DNA of 64,000 nt from Lanius collurio. Lineage: Eukaryota; Chordata; Aves; Passeriformes; Laniidae. The position numbers and the translations under genes are program-made. The stretch is from positions 974,218 through 1,038,217 of the forward strand of contig JACBWW010000093.1 in the NCBI GenBank assembly GCA_020086605.1, given 5' to 3'. Numbering within the stretch: position 1 is the stretch's first letter; each line of letters opens with the position of its first letter. The notes below the pieces were generated by a model. The model had not been told where the DNA came from and made no database searches. It saw only the letters and a program-made list of their open reading frames with translations. Shown here piece after piece: positions 24,303 to 35,387 of this stretch.

Positions 24303-25250
24303 AGAGGTGTTGTGGTTTGACACAACTAAATGTCAAGCATGTGAAAATCAGTTATTTTTATAAGGGAAAAAAAAAAGAATAAGAAAATATTGAGGAAAAC
24401 TAGATATCTGCGAGGCAAAACAGGTTCAAACTTAAATGGTTGCAGTACAAGAAAAGAGTTTTATTACTAACAGAATTAAAAAGATATAACAAGAAATTAA
24501 AACAAGCAACCCACCCCCCCTCTTTTTCCCAGCACTTTTCTCTTTTTTTTTTCATAACTGGCACAAAAGATAACACAACATAGGATTCTAGTCAGTGTCA
24601 CAGTTCTCGAAAAGTCTCTTTCTTATGCTTGAGGAAAAAAGGGTTTCTTCTTGCTTCATGTGGTTTCTCAAACTGCCCCCAACAACAGACCCGCCCGAAA
24701 GAAACAATCTGCTGTGGTGTAACACATCTCTTCCATGAAAAATATCAGTTTATTCACACTGCCACACCTGGGCCATCACATGGGGTTATCAATCTTTTTA
24801 AGGATGGGTCATTTTGGCCTGAACACAAAGGCTTTTTCTGCTACAAATCCTTAAAAGCCTCTCACTGCTTCTATATCCTGGCAGAGGCAACTCTTCACAA
24901 CCTTCACTGGCCACAGGTGAGTCTTCCATCCCCCCTGCACTCCAAATGGATTGAAGAGACAGTTTGAGATGTTACAGTTTCTCACCACCGCATGCCAGAA
25001 GGATTTTTAATCTCCGCGCGAGGAACGTGGCACCGCCCCTTTTCTCCATCGCCATTTCCAGCTCCGTCTCACAGGGCTCAACTCTCTCTCTGACTCTGAA
25101 ACCTCCATGGTGAAGAATGTTCTTGTTCAGGCTTTATGGTGAAGAAAGCCTCGCTCCCTTTGTGCTGCTGGCTGCACACAGGAGGCTCTGCTGGCTCCGT
25201 GTGGGGAACAGGGGGGACCTGCTGGTCCCAAGGAGCCACTCTGGATGGAT

Positions 25251-25590
25251 TTTAGCTGTGCCAGTCCATGGCTGGGTTTAGCTGTGTGCCAGCCCAAGGC
25301 TGAGGTTAGCTCTGTGCCAGTCCATGGCTGGGTTTAGCTGTGCCAGCCCATGGCTGGGTTTAGCTGTGTGCCAGCCCAAGGCTGAGGTTAGCTTTGTGCC
25401 AGTCCATGGCTGGGTTTAGCTGTGCCAGCCCAAGGCTGGGTTTAGCTGTGCCAGCCCATGGCTGGGTTTAGCTGTGTGCCAGTCCATGGCTGGGTTTAGC
25501 TGTGTGCCAGTCCAAGGCTGGGTTTAGCTGTGTGCCAATCCATGGCTGGGTTTAGCTGTGTGTCAGTCCATGGCTGGGTTTAGCTGTGTG
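25251..25590. repeat. Minisatellite, 26-28 bp unit, about 12 copies, ending in a gap
   Basis: Tandem copies of a TTTAGCTGTG(TG)CCAGTCCATGGCTGGG unit are visible, with variants CCCAAGG, CTGAGG and CTCTG. About twelve and a half units can be counted before the run of Ns. The true array is probably longer. It lies wholly inside the solo LTR. Confidence 0.9.
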
Positions 25591-25599
25591 NNNNNNNNN
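25591..25599. other. Assembly gap (9 N)
   Basis: Nine Ns interrupt the minisatellite. The sequence to the right is abruptly GC-rich (CGGCCCGACCCGGCCCGGCC). The gap is probably a collapsed repeat and GC-rich junction of unknown true size. Confidence 0.95.
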
Positions 25600-26433
25600 T
25601 CGGGGCTTCGGCCCGACCCGGCCCGGCCCGGTGGGGCCCTGGAGGCTCCGAGGCTCCCCCACCTCCCTCAGGCGAGCTGGAACAAGAGGAACTCCCACCT
25701 TTCTGTGCGGTTTAAATGTGTAAATTGTGAGAATTGTTATTGGTCTAAAAATCTGTCTATCAACTCAGATTCAACCCACTACAAGAGGGTACAGCCAGCT
25801 CCCCCCAAAGACAAAGAAAAGCAAGTTATAAACAGTATTTTGTCCTTTATGGCATCTGCAAATCAACATACAGGGTGCAGTTGCTTACAGGAAAGGAAAG
25901 CAACAGTCCACCCACCAACTGCTGTCTTCAACATAGAAAAAAATAGAACCAAATCATTTAGTGAATGTGCTAGTCTTGCAGGCAACTGTGTGGTCAGAGT
26001 TGCAAAAAAGGCATAAAGCTGGGAGACAGCTGAAAGGGAAGCTGATGACCAGGAACTGACAAGCAGGTAGCAGAGAGGTATTAGTGGTTCTGCTTAAATT
26101 CCCATATAGAGCCTTCTCCTTGTTCCCAAAAAGGCTTTTTTCAGGGTATGAGGAGTACCAGGCACCTCCTCGGGCCCAGGCTCCCCTTGCAGGGTTAGTC
26201 TGACACTGATCCTGGTCTCAAGGTTGCCTTCACTGTTCAGTTTTTACTATTCCCACAGTCTAGAACAGAAGGACCTGAGACCACACACATGGGCAGTCGA
26301 TGCTGTGCAGAAGGCAGGTGGAAGTGCCAAGTGAGGCTTGCCCATCACCTGGTAAACCATGTGTACAATGCTGCCTTGCAGATGCACACTCCCCACCTCG
26401 CCCACACAGTTTGCCTATTTCAAATTATTTTAC

Positions 26434-26572
26434 TCACTTCTCCGAGGCAGTCAGGAACGCCTCTTCTACTGCCTCCAAAAACTCTGTGATGGGGCTCAGC
26501 TGTGTCACACTGGATCAGCTCCTCCCTGCAGCCCAGCAAGTGAGTGGTCAACGTCTCTTCCTCGGCTGTGCT
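26434..26572 (-). pseudogene. ZBTB40: ZBTB40 exon 5, frameshift and terminal stop
   Basis: The first half reads STAEEETLTTHLLGCREELI-QC. It then needs two more bases near 26505 to continue as TQLSPITEFLEAVEEAFLTA and SEK, matching human VTQLRPIMESLE and TEKR. The next codon, Arg in human, is TGA (26434-26436), as expected from a CGA-to-TGA change, and is followed by GTAAAA. A second possible donor (GTGAGT at 26432-26437) overlaps it. The acceptor AG at about 26571-26574 lies after a C-rich tract and is ambiguous by a few bases. Confidence 0.75.
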
Positions 26573-27082
26573 CTCGGGGGGGAAAAATGATTCAGAAACA
26601 GAAGAGAAGAAATAAGTCAGTCTGAAGAAACTGACAGGTTCCTGAAGCAAGGGAGACTCTCTGAAAGATCTAAGTGAATAGCAAAGCTCATCCCAAGCAC
26701 AAGCAGCAGAGGAAAATCACTTTACTATTCTCTTTAAACTCTATGAAAGGAAAATGTCTCATTTATCTAACAGACCACAAAGCCATAAAGCAAGCTGGAG
26801 GTTAACACCAGGTTTGCAAGGCCACTGTTGTGTGTCAGACTCAAGTAGAAAAGAATTTTTCAATCCCAAGGCTCAGCTCTGCTCTGACCCATGCTGGCTG
26901 CCAGCCATTGATCCAGCCCTCCAGGCAGCAGTGGGGAGAGCCCTGCACAGCTACACCTCCTGCTACAGGCAGAAATGCTCCAGGATCTTGGCCAGCACGT
27001 GATAAACCTCCCACATTTGGATACAGGGTTTCTCTGTAAGGTTGCCCACTCACTTTGTCAGAGGTTGCACACAATTTCCTAC

Positions 27083-27303
27083 CTGCTTGCTGTGGGGCTT
27101 CTCTGCTGCCGTGTTCCCTCTCCAGCAAAGCCGCTCTCAGCTCAGGATTTGTGTCTTGAAACAGCTTTAGAAAAGACACGAGGGTCTGAATGCCAGGGGC
27201 CAAGGTTCCCAAGTGTCACTATCCTGCGTGTGAGCATCCTGGGACCAAGCATCCTTCACTTTGCCCAGCAGCTTCTTGAACACTGCTTTGGCCAGACAGG
27301 CAG
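27083..27303 (-). pseudogene. ZBTB40: ZBTB40 exon 4, frame broken
   Basis: The acceptor follows a pyrimidine tract (TGTGCTCCAG) and the donor is GCAAGCAG/GTAGGA. Two recognisable parts lie in different frames: AVFKKLLGKVK near the 5' end, and GIQTLVSFLKLFQDTNPELR with ALLERE after it. Both match the human SAFQRILGKVR and VQTVVSLLRLYQ region. Between them is unmatched extra sequence of roughly 50 bases that contains frame-breaking bases, and the junction before AVFKK also looks shifted. The exact exon ends are less certain than for its neighbours. Confidence 0.72.
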
Positions 27304-30300
27304 CTGGAGCACACAGCAGAACAGAAATGCAGGAAGGTTTAGAGAACAGAGTCGACTGCCCTGTACAGACAGATACAACAAGCAGAATCCTGGGGTTTCA
27401 GTCAGGGGACAAAAAATTAAACAGAACAAAAAAGTAACCACACAGACACACACCACTGAATTCAAGCTCTGGCCTGTGGCCACCTGCCCTGGGTAGAAGG
27501 GCAGCAAGGTCTGCTTCCAACCCTTATCCATACAGCAAATCCCACAAACTGGAGCTGCTTCCAGCACCAAATGTTTCTTCATGTCCAAATAGCTGAAGAC
27601 CGCTAAGTGTAAAAAACCTGATAAAGTATGAATTAAACACTGCTACTTTGGAAGGCAAAGCTAGAACAAGAGATACTGGCTCTCAGTGCAGAACAAGAAG
27701 GAATCACTTGCACAGAAAAGCAGAGAGCATTTCAAGTGGAACTTTCAGGAATCTCCATTCTCAATCACAATGGAGTTCTGTCTCCTAGAGAAAACTCTGG
27801 AGAGGAGGCATGCAAACTCTGAGTGCCATGGGCTCTCAGCACACCTGGCAATCAAACCCAGAGCCCCAAAATCTACTTCAATGACCTGAAACAGCAACCA
27901 GAGGCAAATATGCCTGTACAGTTATGGAAATAAAAGGCAAAGAAATAAGCTGGAACTCCTGCTCCCATTTCCCCAGAGTCCTTTAATGCTGTAAATATTG
28001 CTCCTGCAGACACATGCTCCCCAGCTCTCCAGGAGAGATGCCAGCCTTTCGGAGCAGGCAGCCTTTATTGGAGACTCCAGGGATGCGATAAAGGTACCTT
28101 TGAAGTGGGAAGTTCAGCTCCGCTCCAGGGAGAATGGCCATTTTGTGCTGTCATTGTCATTTTTATTCCGATGATAAAAAGACTGAATGCAACTGCTTGG
28201 GGCCACACTGGCTTTTCCTAGCAGGTGTAAATGCTCACACATTAGGGCAGCAGGGCAGTGCACTGACCTATTGCAACGACTCCACAGAGCAGAAACTGCA
28301 GCAGCCCCAGCTCTTCCTGCTCAGGGCAGTGTGCCTGCTGAACAGAGTGTGTGGACATGAAGAGCTCTGGTGTAAAGAAAAATGCAGATGTGCTGAAGAA
28401 CAAACTTAAAGGTACTTTTTAATGTAAACATTAATTTGTAATGATACTTGATAACCAGATCATGTTTGTTCTCAAGGTTTGAATGCCGGGCCCCTTCCAG
28501 ATCAAAATGAGCATGTAAAACACAAAATATCTCCACTCTCACCCCACTAAAGCTGTTCAAATCCTGCCAAATCCATGTTTGCACTAACATGGATGAAAAG
28601 TAACTTGCATTGTTGCAATATATTTTTTAATTTTGGGGGTTTTTCATTAAAATCAACACAGCATCGCTACCCAGAACCCTTCCTCAGTGCATGGATCTGG
28701 TTAATAGAAATGAGCTTTCAGTAACTGAAATGCTCTGCTATTTATAGGCTCTTTCCAGAAGACATTTCCTTGGACACATTGCTCAGTGGGAACAACAGCC
28801 TTTTAGCATTGTTGTGAAAGAGCACACAGTACATTTCAGACTTACTTTGAAGCACTAACAGTTCCCAAAGATCCTGGAAAAAATGGAGAAATACTGATAC
28901 CAGCTTCCACTTAGTCATAATGTGCCCTCACACTACAGCCTGATCCACCAGGCTTTCACTGCCTGGGACACTGCAAAACCCTTCACAGCCAAGTTGGCAC
29001 AAATTAGCACACATCCAGCTTCCACGTGGGAGGAAGAGACTGCATCTCTATGCAGGGAAACTGAGTCACCAAGACCTGGCTTAAGCTTGGTCAGAGCTGT
29101 GCCACCAAACAGCTTCCATGGCACTCCAGAAGTTTGGTCCCAATTGAGGATATCAGTTCTGGTGGTCACAACTCTCCCACCTCAGCACCACGGAACACGA
29201 CACACACCATGGAACAGCCTTCCCAGTTCATCTCAAACCTTCCCATGTCCACAGCAGCTCCAAGGCAAGCTCTCATCAGGAACCTCTGCAGGTAAGGATC
29301 CAGGAGGTAGGTCTCCCCTCTCCATACCATCTCTACATCTTCCATATTTTTCCACAACCGCATGTGCAAGTCATGTACATCCCCCAAGCAATGTGCAGTG
29401 GCCCATAACTGAGACTAAAGATGGATGTGAGGCAAGAGGGAGAGCATGCAGGGCAGTCATTAGCCCAGCTGGCGTTAACTTCCCTGCAGGTGAGTGAGCA
29501 TGGTTACTGCTTTTCATGCCTTATCCATGCTCCTGCTCCCACCAGGAGAGCACATCCCAGCAAAAGCCAATTTACTGACTATTTCGGAGTGATCTCCTTC
29601 AAGCTTCAACTTTAGAGTGAATGCAAGCATCCAGGGGGTGGTGGGTAGGGATCTGCAAGAGATAGATTGGGAAGGCACCTGCTCAGGGTGGCAGAAGAAG
29701 CTAAAAGAGGGGCTAAAAGAGATCTATGAGATCTAAGAGATCTATGTTTATTAACTTCCAAATTTATAGATTTCTTAACCAGGACAAGGATTGGGTGAAC
29801 AAGGTCCCTTCCTCTACAAAAACATTGGCTACAGGAGATGCCCATCAGGGTATTTTTGTCACAGTGCAGGTATGTAAACATTCTGACATTTAGAAAAACA
29901 TTGCTATTGTTTACATGAAAAACTGTGAGAACTCTGACTCCAGAAGTAGAAACATCAGAAAGCTGAGAGAACCAGGCAACACTGACTCCCTTCAGACCCG
30001 AGGGACACTCAGGTGCACCTCAGAGGGCCAGGCACTGTGGGGAAACTTCCACAGCCACAATCATCAGTCCTCTGTAAATGCACACTGCTTTGGGTCTTGA
30101 TGTAGAGAAGGTGAAGAAAACATAAAAATGTGACTGGAAACCTGCATGGTTAGGGACTGTTCCACTGCTGGCTGTTCCATGGCTCTGTGGTTATGTGACC
30201 TGTGGAAGCTGAGCTGTTCTGCAAGCTGCCTGCTGCTCACGGGGTGAGTGGCCTGAACAGCCCCAGGACCCGCTCCACACACCCAACCCTCAGAGAAGCT

Positions 30301-33300
30301 CCCCTGCTGTGACCCCACCATGAAGTCAATCAACTATCCATCAACTATTGTATTGTGCATACAATAATCAGAGAAAAACTATGTTCACATTTTGCCTTCA
30401 GAAACCTAAAGTGATTTTTTTTTCAAGCCTGCATCTGTAGATCACTCATGAGGGAGATCCTGGGAAGGCTGTGTGGAAAACACTGACCCCCTGCTTGCTC
30501 CACACAAGAAGAACAAAAGCTCAGTACAAACTTCTACAAAAATACACCAGAACAGAGGAAAAAAACAAGTTCTCTAGCTCTGTCACCATGAAAAAAAAAA
30601 ACCAAACCAAGCCCTCACAAGCTCTCTCTCCTAATCAGGATGCAGAAGATAACAGGAAACTTCTTTCTTCTGCCTCATCCAGAAATCCCTGCAGCTGCAA
30701 ATGAAGGGCAACAATGACTGGACAGGCCCACAGGCAATGGAAATGATCCACAAACACAGTGACATTTATTCTACATGGGAGAATCAACGCTCCCCCACTT
30801 CATCTGAACCTGGTAGTAGAGGGAACAAATGAGCTGTGCAATAATTTGAATTGAGTTTCTCTAAGAGAGCACAGGAAGATAAGACTTGACACCAGCAAAG
30901 CTCTTCTACGCTTCCCTAAATAACTGCAATTTCAGTCTTGTTCTCTTTTCCAAGCAGTTTTCATCCAAGCCAGAACCAAATTAGATAGGAATAGTTTATA
31001 TGAAATAAACAGAGAAACTATAAAATAGAAACAACCCCAGAAGTCACATCTCCCTAAACTGAAAAACAATTCATCTGCATTTTTCAGTCTGGGGAGCAGA
31101 ACAGAACATCAAACTCAGAGAGAAGCAACAGTTCTCACAAAAGCCAGCCCTGCACCCCAAATCTTGTTGGGGAAAAACCCCACAACCAAAAGAGTCTCCA
31201 CTGGAGGTAAGAGAAAATAGGCAGGAACAGCAGAGGGGAGCAGACTGGAGTGCTGCAGGGTACAACACATCATGCAGGGATGAGTTCATCAGCAAAGGAA
31301 AAGAAAGAGAGACGTACGTATCCAAGGCCAAATTCCACTGAAACCAGCGGAGCCTGAACACCAGGACAGCCTTGGTGCCAACAGGCAGGTTGGCACAACC
31401 CCCCTAAACTCCTGTGCTGCCCAGGCTTTACTGCTCAAAACAACCGGTGCTTGCCTAGAGATGTCAGCTACTTCCAAAAGGCTCCCGAGAGAATACTCCC
31501 AACGAATGGGAGATCTCCCGTGCAGCAGGGCAAGCACAACCAGCACGAATGCTTTCTGCAAAGAAACAGTGTCTCACCGACTTCCAGACACACTTTTACT
31601 CGCCCCGGGGCACCCGAGAATTCAAGCAAATGACTAGCAAAAGAATACAAAGAAAGGGAGGGGGAAAAAAAGGACAGAAAAAACCCACTGACATCTGCAG
31701 CTGGCACAACCTTAGCCTGAACTACACATCCGAGTTCAGCTCTTTGGAGCTGAACTTGCACTTCAAGCATGACTTTAAAAATGCACCACTGTGTTTTTCC
31801 CCCAAAGGAAGCACCAGGCTCTTGTGGGGGAAAGCTGCTCTGTGTGCTGGAAACAGACTCAGTGCTACGGTCCACAGGTCCTGCTGGTCCCAGAGGAGAG
31901 CTCAGAAAGGGACAGATCTGGCTGAGCTCTTGCTTGTAACAAGCTGCAGCCTGTTCTCCCCACTGCCCTGGGGTTGACACTTTTCATGCTTGTCACAGTT
32001 GAAAAGTGATTTTTCAGGAAGGCTTAAAGAAAATCCATTTCACATTTATTCAGCTTTTATTTATAGCTGCAGAAAAACTGTCCAGCTACCACTTTGCGGT
32101 CAGACACCCAAACTGGCTCTGAGCTCCACAACCTCTCGCTTGGCTCCTGCTGTAACAGCTCATTTGGGAGCACATAGGGCCAGGAATGGATCTGTAAACC
32201 TTCCCTGCTGGGTCTGACGTCTGAAGGAACACAAAACAGCAGTGACTGCAAAGCAGCAGCAAACGGGGCAGTTGTGCAGTGCAGAAGCTGCACCTCACCT
32301 GCCTGGGCACTCTGCTGGCACAGCTCTGCCCTGCCACCAGCACTAAGGGGAGGCAGCAGCAGGGACAGGGCCTGCTGCTATGGGGGCATGGAGCTGCCAA
32401 ATCCCTTCTGGCAGCACCCATCAGCACTGCACAGTACCCAACCCGGCTCAGCTCCATTTGTAAAGGTGGACAACAGGTAAAACCCTAAACCTGACATACT
32501 TATCTCATCATGGTGAAAAACAAACATACAAAAATCTAATCCTTCTCTGAGCAGGGCACTCAGAAGTGCTTGTCTGCCCAGATGGACTTGTGCTTGCTAC
32601 AGCAAACATGAATTAGGACCCACGCCTCTCTCCTAAAGCTCCCAAGATATTATATTCCACAATATCAGGAGAACCAGCAGCTGAGAGAACACACACTTCC
32701 CTCCATGAACATTTAAGGGCTCAGCAGAAGACAATCCTGCACACCCCAACTCAAGGGAATTCTCCTCCCTGCTGTCACAGGTTTGGATTTTTCTAATAAA
32801 GATGCGGTCTTGGGCTTTTATAAGCAGAATGCCACAATGGCCAAAATGTACCATGTCCTGAGATCACACTGCTACTGGACGGACTTGGATCTAGACAGCT
32901 TCTAGCCAACAACTACATGGAAGCCCAGACAGCATGGCAGCCCCCAGCCTACAGAACAGCACTGCTCAGCTTCCAAAGGCTGAATAACCCGGGAGCCATG
33001 TAAGAGCCAGCAGTGAAACAAATACTTTTTCCCCTTCAGAAAGGCATGCAGGGCAGTTCATGCAGGCTGATATGAAAAATGCTCTACCAGAAATGGCCAG
33101 GCTGAGGACAGCAAGCACAGTCCCATCCTTGCTCCACACTGGCCACAGCTTTTCTGCAGATCCTGCCACTGCGCAGCAGTGTGCAGCCAGCACAAGTGCC
33201 CACCTGGTCTCCCCACAATCATTACCAAGCTCTGTGTCCTTCTGCTCCACTGTCATACCAGTACAGACATCACATTCTGTTTCTGTGTTGACTTTGAGCT

Positions 33301-33925
33301 GGGACAATGGGTGGCATCTGGCTACCACTGCTCAGAGCCCAGAGAACACTCAGCATATGCCCAGCAGCAGATTCAGTTACCCCCTCCAACAGGAATTGAG
33401 CATCATTCACCAGCTCCAACTGCTCTTAAAGCAGCACATTGGCAGGAGAAGCACCACAGGGCAGCACCCAGCTCTCCCTGCCACTCCCTGTCCCACTCCT
33501 CCCTCAGCAGCTCTGCCACACACAGAGAGCAGCAGATGCTTCACAGCAAGATAGTGCCAAGGGCTCAGGAAATCTATTTTGGGATCTCATATGTCAGTCG
33601 TTTACAAGTCGATTTAGTCCCTCAAGCAAATGGCATAGAAAGGAGGGGAGAAATCTGTGCTGGAGCTCTCCTACAACACAAGGATGTCTTCAGGGCAGGA
33701 CATATTTCTTTACCTGCATGCCCGAGCATTGCATTTACAGATGCTTCTCTCCAGGGTGTTACTCAGGTGATCACATGTTGCCCTTCAAACGACCAGGCAT
33801 CAGTTTCCCATGAAACAATTTCCTAAACAAGGCACAAACTATTACTATAACAAGGCTGGCAGCAGCCAAATCCTTTGCCGGGTGAAGAAAAAACTTGCAT
33901 CATTTATGGAAGTAAACACACCTAC
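27304..33925 (-). other. Intron 3 of ZBTB40
   Basis: A 6.6-kb intron between exons 4 and 3 with almost no recognisable young repeats. Several frames of 100-200 codons occur here (for example 28922-29497 and 33179-33826 on plus). None has a recognisable domain or plausible gene context, so I leave them uncalled. Confidence 0.5.
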
Positions 33926-34059
33926 CTCCTTTTGAGAGGCAACAATTTCTCTGTACTCTTCTAGTCTTTTCAGCACAGCCTGGGCATCAGAAAGAGCCTC
34001 AGAGAAAACACTGTCATATCCAACAAATAAATCCAGTTTACAGCTTTTGCTCTCCGCTG
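33926..34059 (-). pseudogene. ZBTB40: ZBTB40 exon 3, frame intact
   Basis: This is a 134-nt exon between a CAG acceptor (34060-34062) and a GTAGGT donor (33921-33925). The frame is open throughout and encodes the segment starting KSCKLDLFVGYDSVFSEAL and ending EIVASQKE. Human ZBTB40 has a similar segment with SVFSEAL-like and PQKE endings. Entry is after one base of a codon and exit is in phase 0, as expected. It shows no lesion. Confidence 0.8.
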
Positions 34060-34661
34060 CTGTGCGAGAGAAACAAAATGAGTTATTTGCTAATTGAAGA
34101 GATTCACAGAAAGCATGATGTGATTGAAAGGCATCAGTTTGTAACCAGTGCATTGGCTATAATAGGAAAACTGTGACTTATAAATCCCTTCTGAAGACAT
34201 CATACAGCCTGGAGGGAAAACCAACAGTTTATTTAACACCAGTTATAAATGGAACATTTATTTTAAACCCAGTACAGCCTTTGTTTTCCCCCCATGCTGA
34301 ACAGGAGTTTTAAGGATAAGGTTGCATTATCAAGCAACTCTGTTCACTTGCTGTTAGACAGATTGTCTAATCAGCCCCATGTCCTGCTCTAACACAGATC
34401 CCACTGCATGGCAGATGCAATCACATGCCTGGGCAAGGAAAGTTTTGCTCACTACAGCTCTGGCAGAGCAATGAGCATGAAGCAACTACAAAAGTCAAAG
34501 GAAGAAAATCCCTGCAGAACAGGGGGGATATGCTGCAGTTGCTCCCAACCCAGGGTAAACTAAAGATCAAACACAGAGTAAAAATACCTCAAAACAGGCA
34601 ATTGTGAGTCAACATCTTGCAAATAAGAGGCAATGCCATGCCCAGACCTGTGAAATCTCAC

Positions 34662-35387
34662 CTAAATCCCTGAATTGCCCTTTCCCCTCTGGAGGCTCAG
34701 CAAGCTCCTCTTCCACACAGCCATGCCACTTAGCATGGGCAAGTTGATCAGGGCCAGAGCCTGAATTCTCCTGGAGGGATCTGGGGTCACTCAATATTGT
34801 GTCCTGGTGAGCCCAGGTATGATTCACAGTAAGTTCCTGGCCAGAAGGAGAAACACCTGCTTCCATTTCTGCTTCTACAGGGCCAGGTAAAGGAAAAACT
34901 CTCTGAGTGAGGATGATAAATGTTTTTTCTTCATCAGATCTTCCAGACTGGGGCAGGTAATTAGCTCCAGCCTGGTTTCCAGATGAGTCTGCTTCCTGGC
35001 TGGAGACTCCTTTCACTACTTGGTCCTGAGCAGAACAGCTTCTGAGATCCCTGAGGAAGTTTTTGCAACAAACAGCCACATCAAAAATCTGCAGACTATC
35101 TGCCACAGAGATAACTTTGGTGAAATTGTTTCCCCAGTGTGAGTTTGCCATTATACATCATCCCAAGCAAGAGTGCAAACTCCTCAGGTGTCACCACAGA
35201 AGCATTGATGATGTCTGTGCTGTCCAACAGGGATTTAAACAGCAGGCTGGCAGCAGCCAAAACCACCTTGTGTGCTCTTAAATGCATGTTCCCAATGAAG
35301 ATGGTGCAGTCACAGAAATGTTGCTCCTTGCAGAGAGCATACAACTGGGGCAGCAGCTTCCAGCCTAACTGGGAAGCTCCATGGCAC
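34662..35387 (-). pseudogene. ZBTB40: ZBTB40 exon 2: BTB domain, stop at codon 6 and frameshift
   Basis: This is the first coding exon. The expected start context (ATGGAGCTTCCC, M-E-L-P) is at 35380-35382. An apparent one-base loss makes codon 6 TAG (35365-35367). Past that, the frame encodes a clear BTB core (LLPQLYALCKEQHFCDCTIF, then RAHKVVLAAASLLFKSLLD and PEEFALLLGMMYNGKL). Around 35128-35131 two bases are missing between Gly-Lys and Asn-Phe, which moves the rest (ISVADSLQIFDVAVCCKNFL) into another frame. The acidic linker ends at a donor (GATTTAG/GTGAGA). An upstream ATG at 35405-35407 is in frame with the BTB core, but it lies before the likely acceptor at 35388-35389. Even if used, it would reach a stop soon after the second lesion. 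Confidence 0.88.

Larger units (their letters stand above)
24308..25783 (-). mobile_element. Solo LTR with 5-bp target duplication (ERVL-like)
   Basis: The element starts TGTTGTGG and ends CCCACTACA, forming an imperfect inverted terminal repeat with TG and CA at the ends. The five bases AGAGG flank it on both sides (24303-24307 and 25784-25788), a clean target-site duplication; 5 bp is usual for ERVL/class III elements. On the minus strand an AATAAAA signal (24459-24465) lies about 150 bp before one end, which suggests minus orientation. It contains a 26-28 bp minisatellite and the 9-N gap. No retroviral coding sequence is present. It sits in the intron between exons 6 and 5. Confidence 0.7.

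Noticed and set aside
28922..29497. Plus-strand frame of 191 codons in intron 3
   Set aside because: No domain, no start context, and no matching exon signals. It lies antisense within an intron.
1109..35387. The idea that the broken ZBTB40 frames are only sequencing or assembly error
   Set aside because: The lesions include substitutions at zinc ligands, stop codons and a splice donor as well as indels of 2, 4, 9 and 10 bases. Errors would mostly be one-base indels in homopolymers. Read data could still overturn individual sites.
1109..35387. A processed (retro-) pseudogene
   Set aside because: Introns with GT/AG ends separate every exon, and there is no poly(A) tract.
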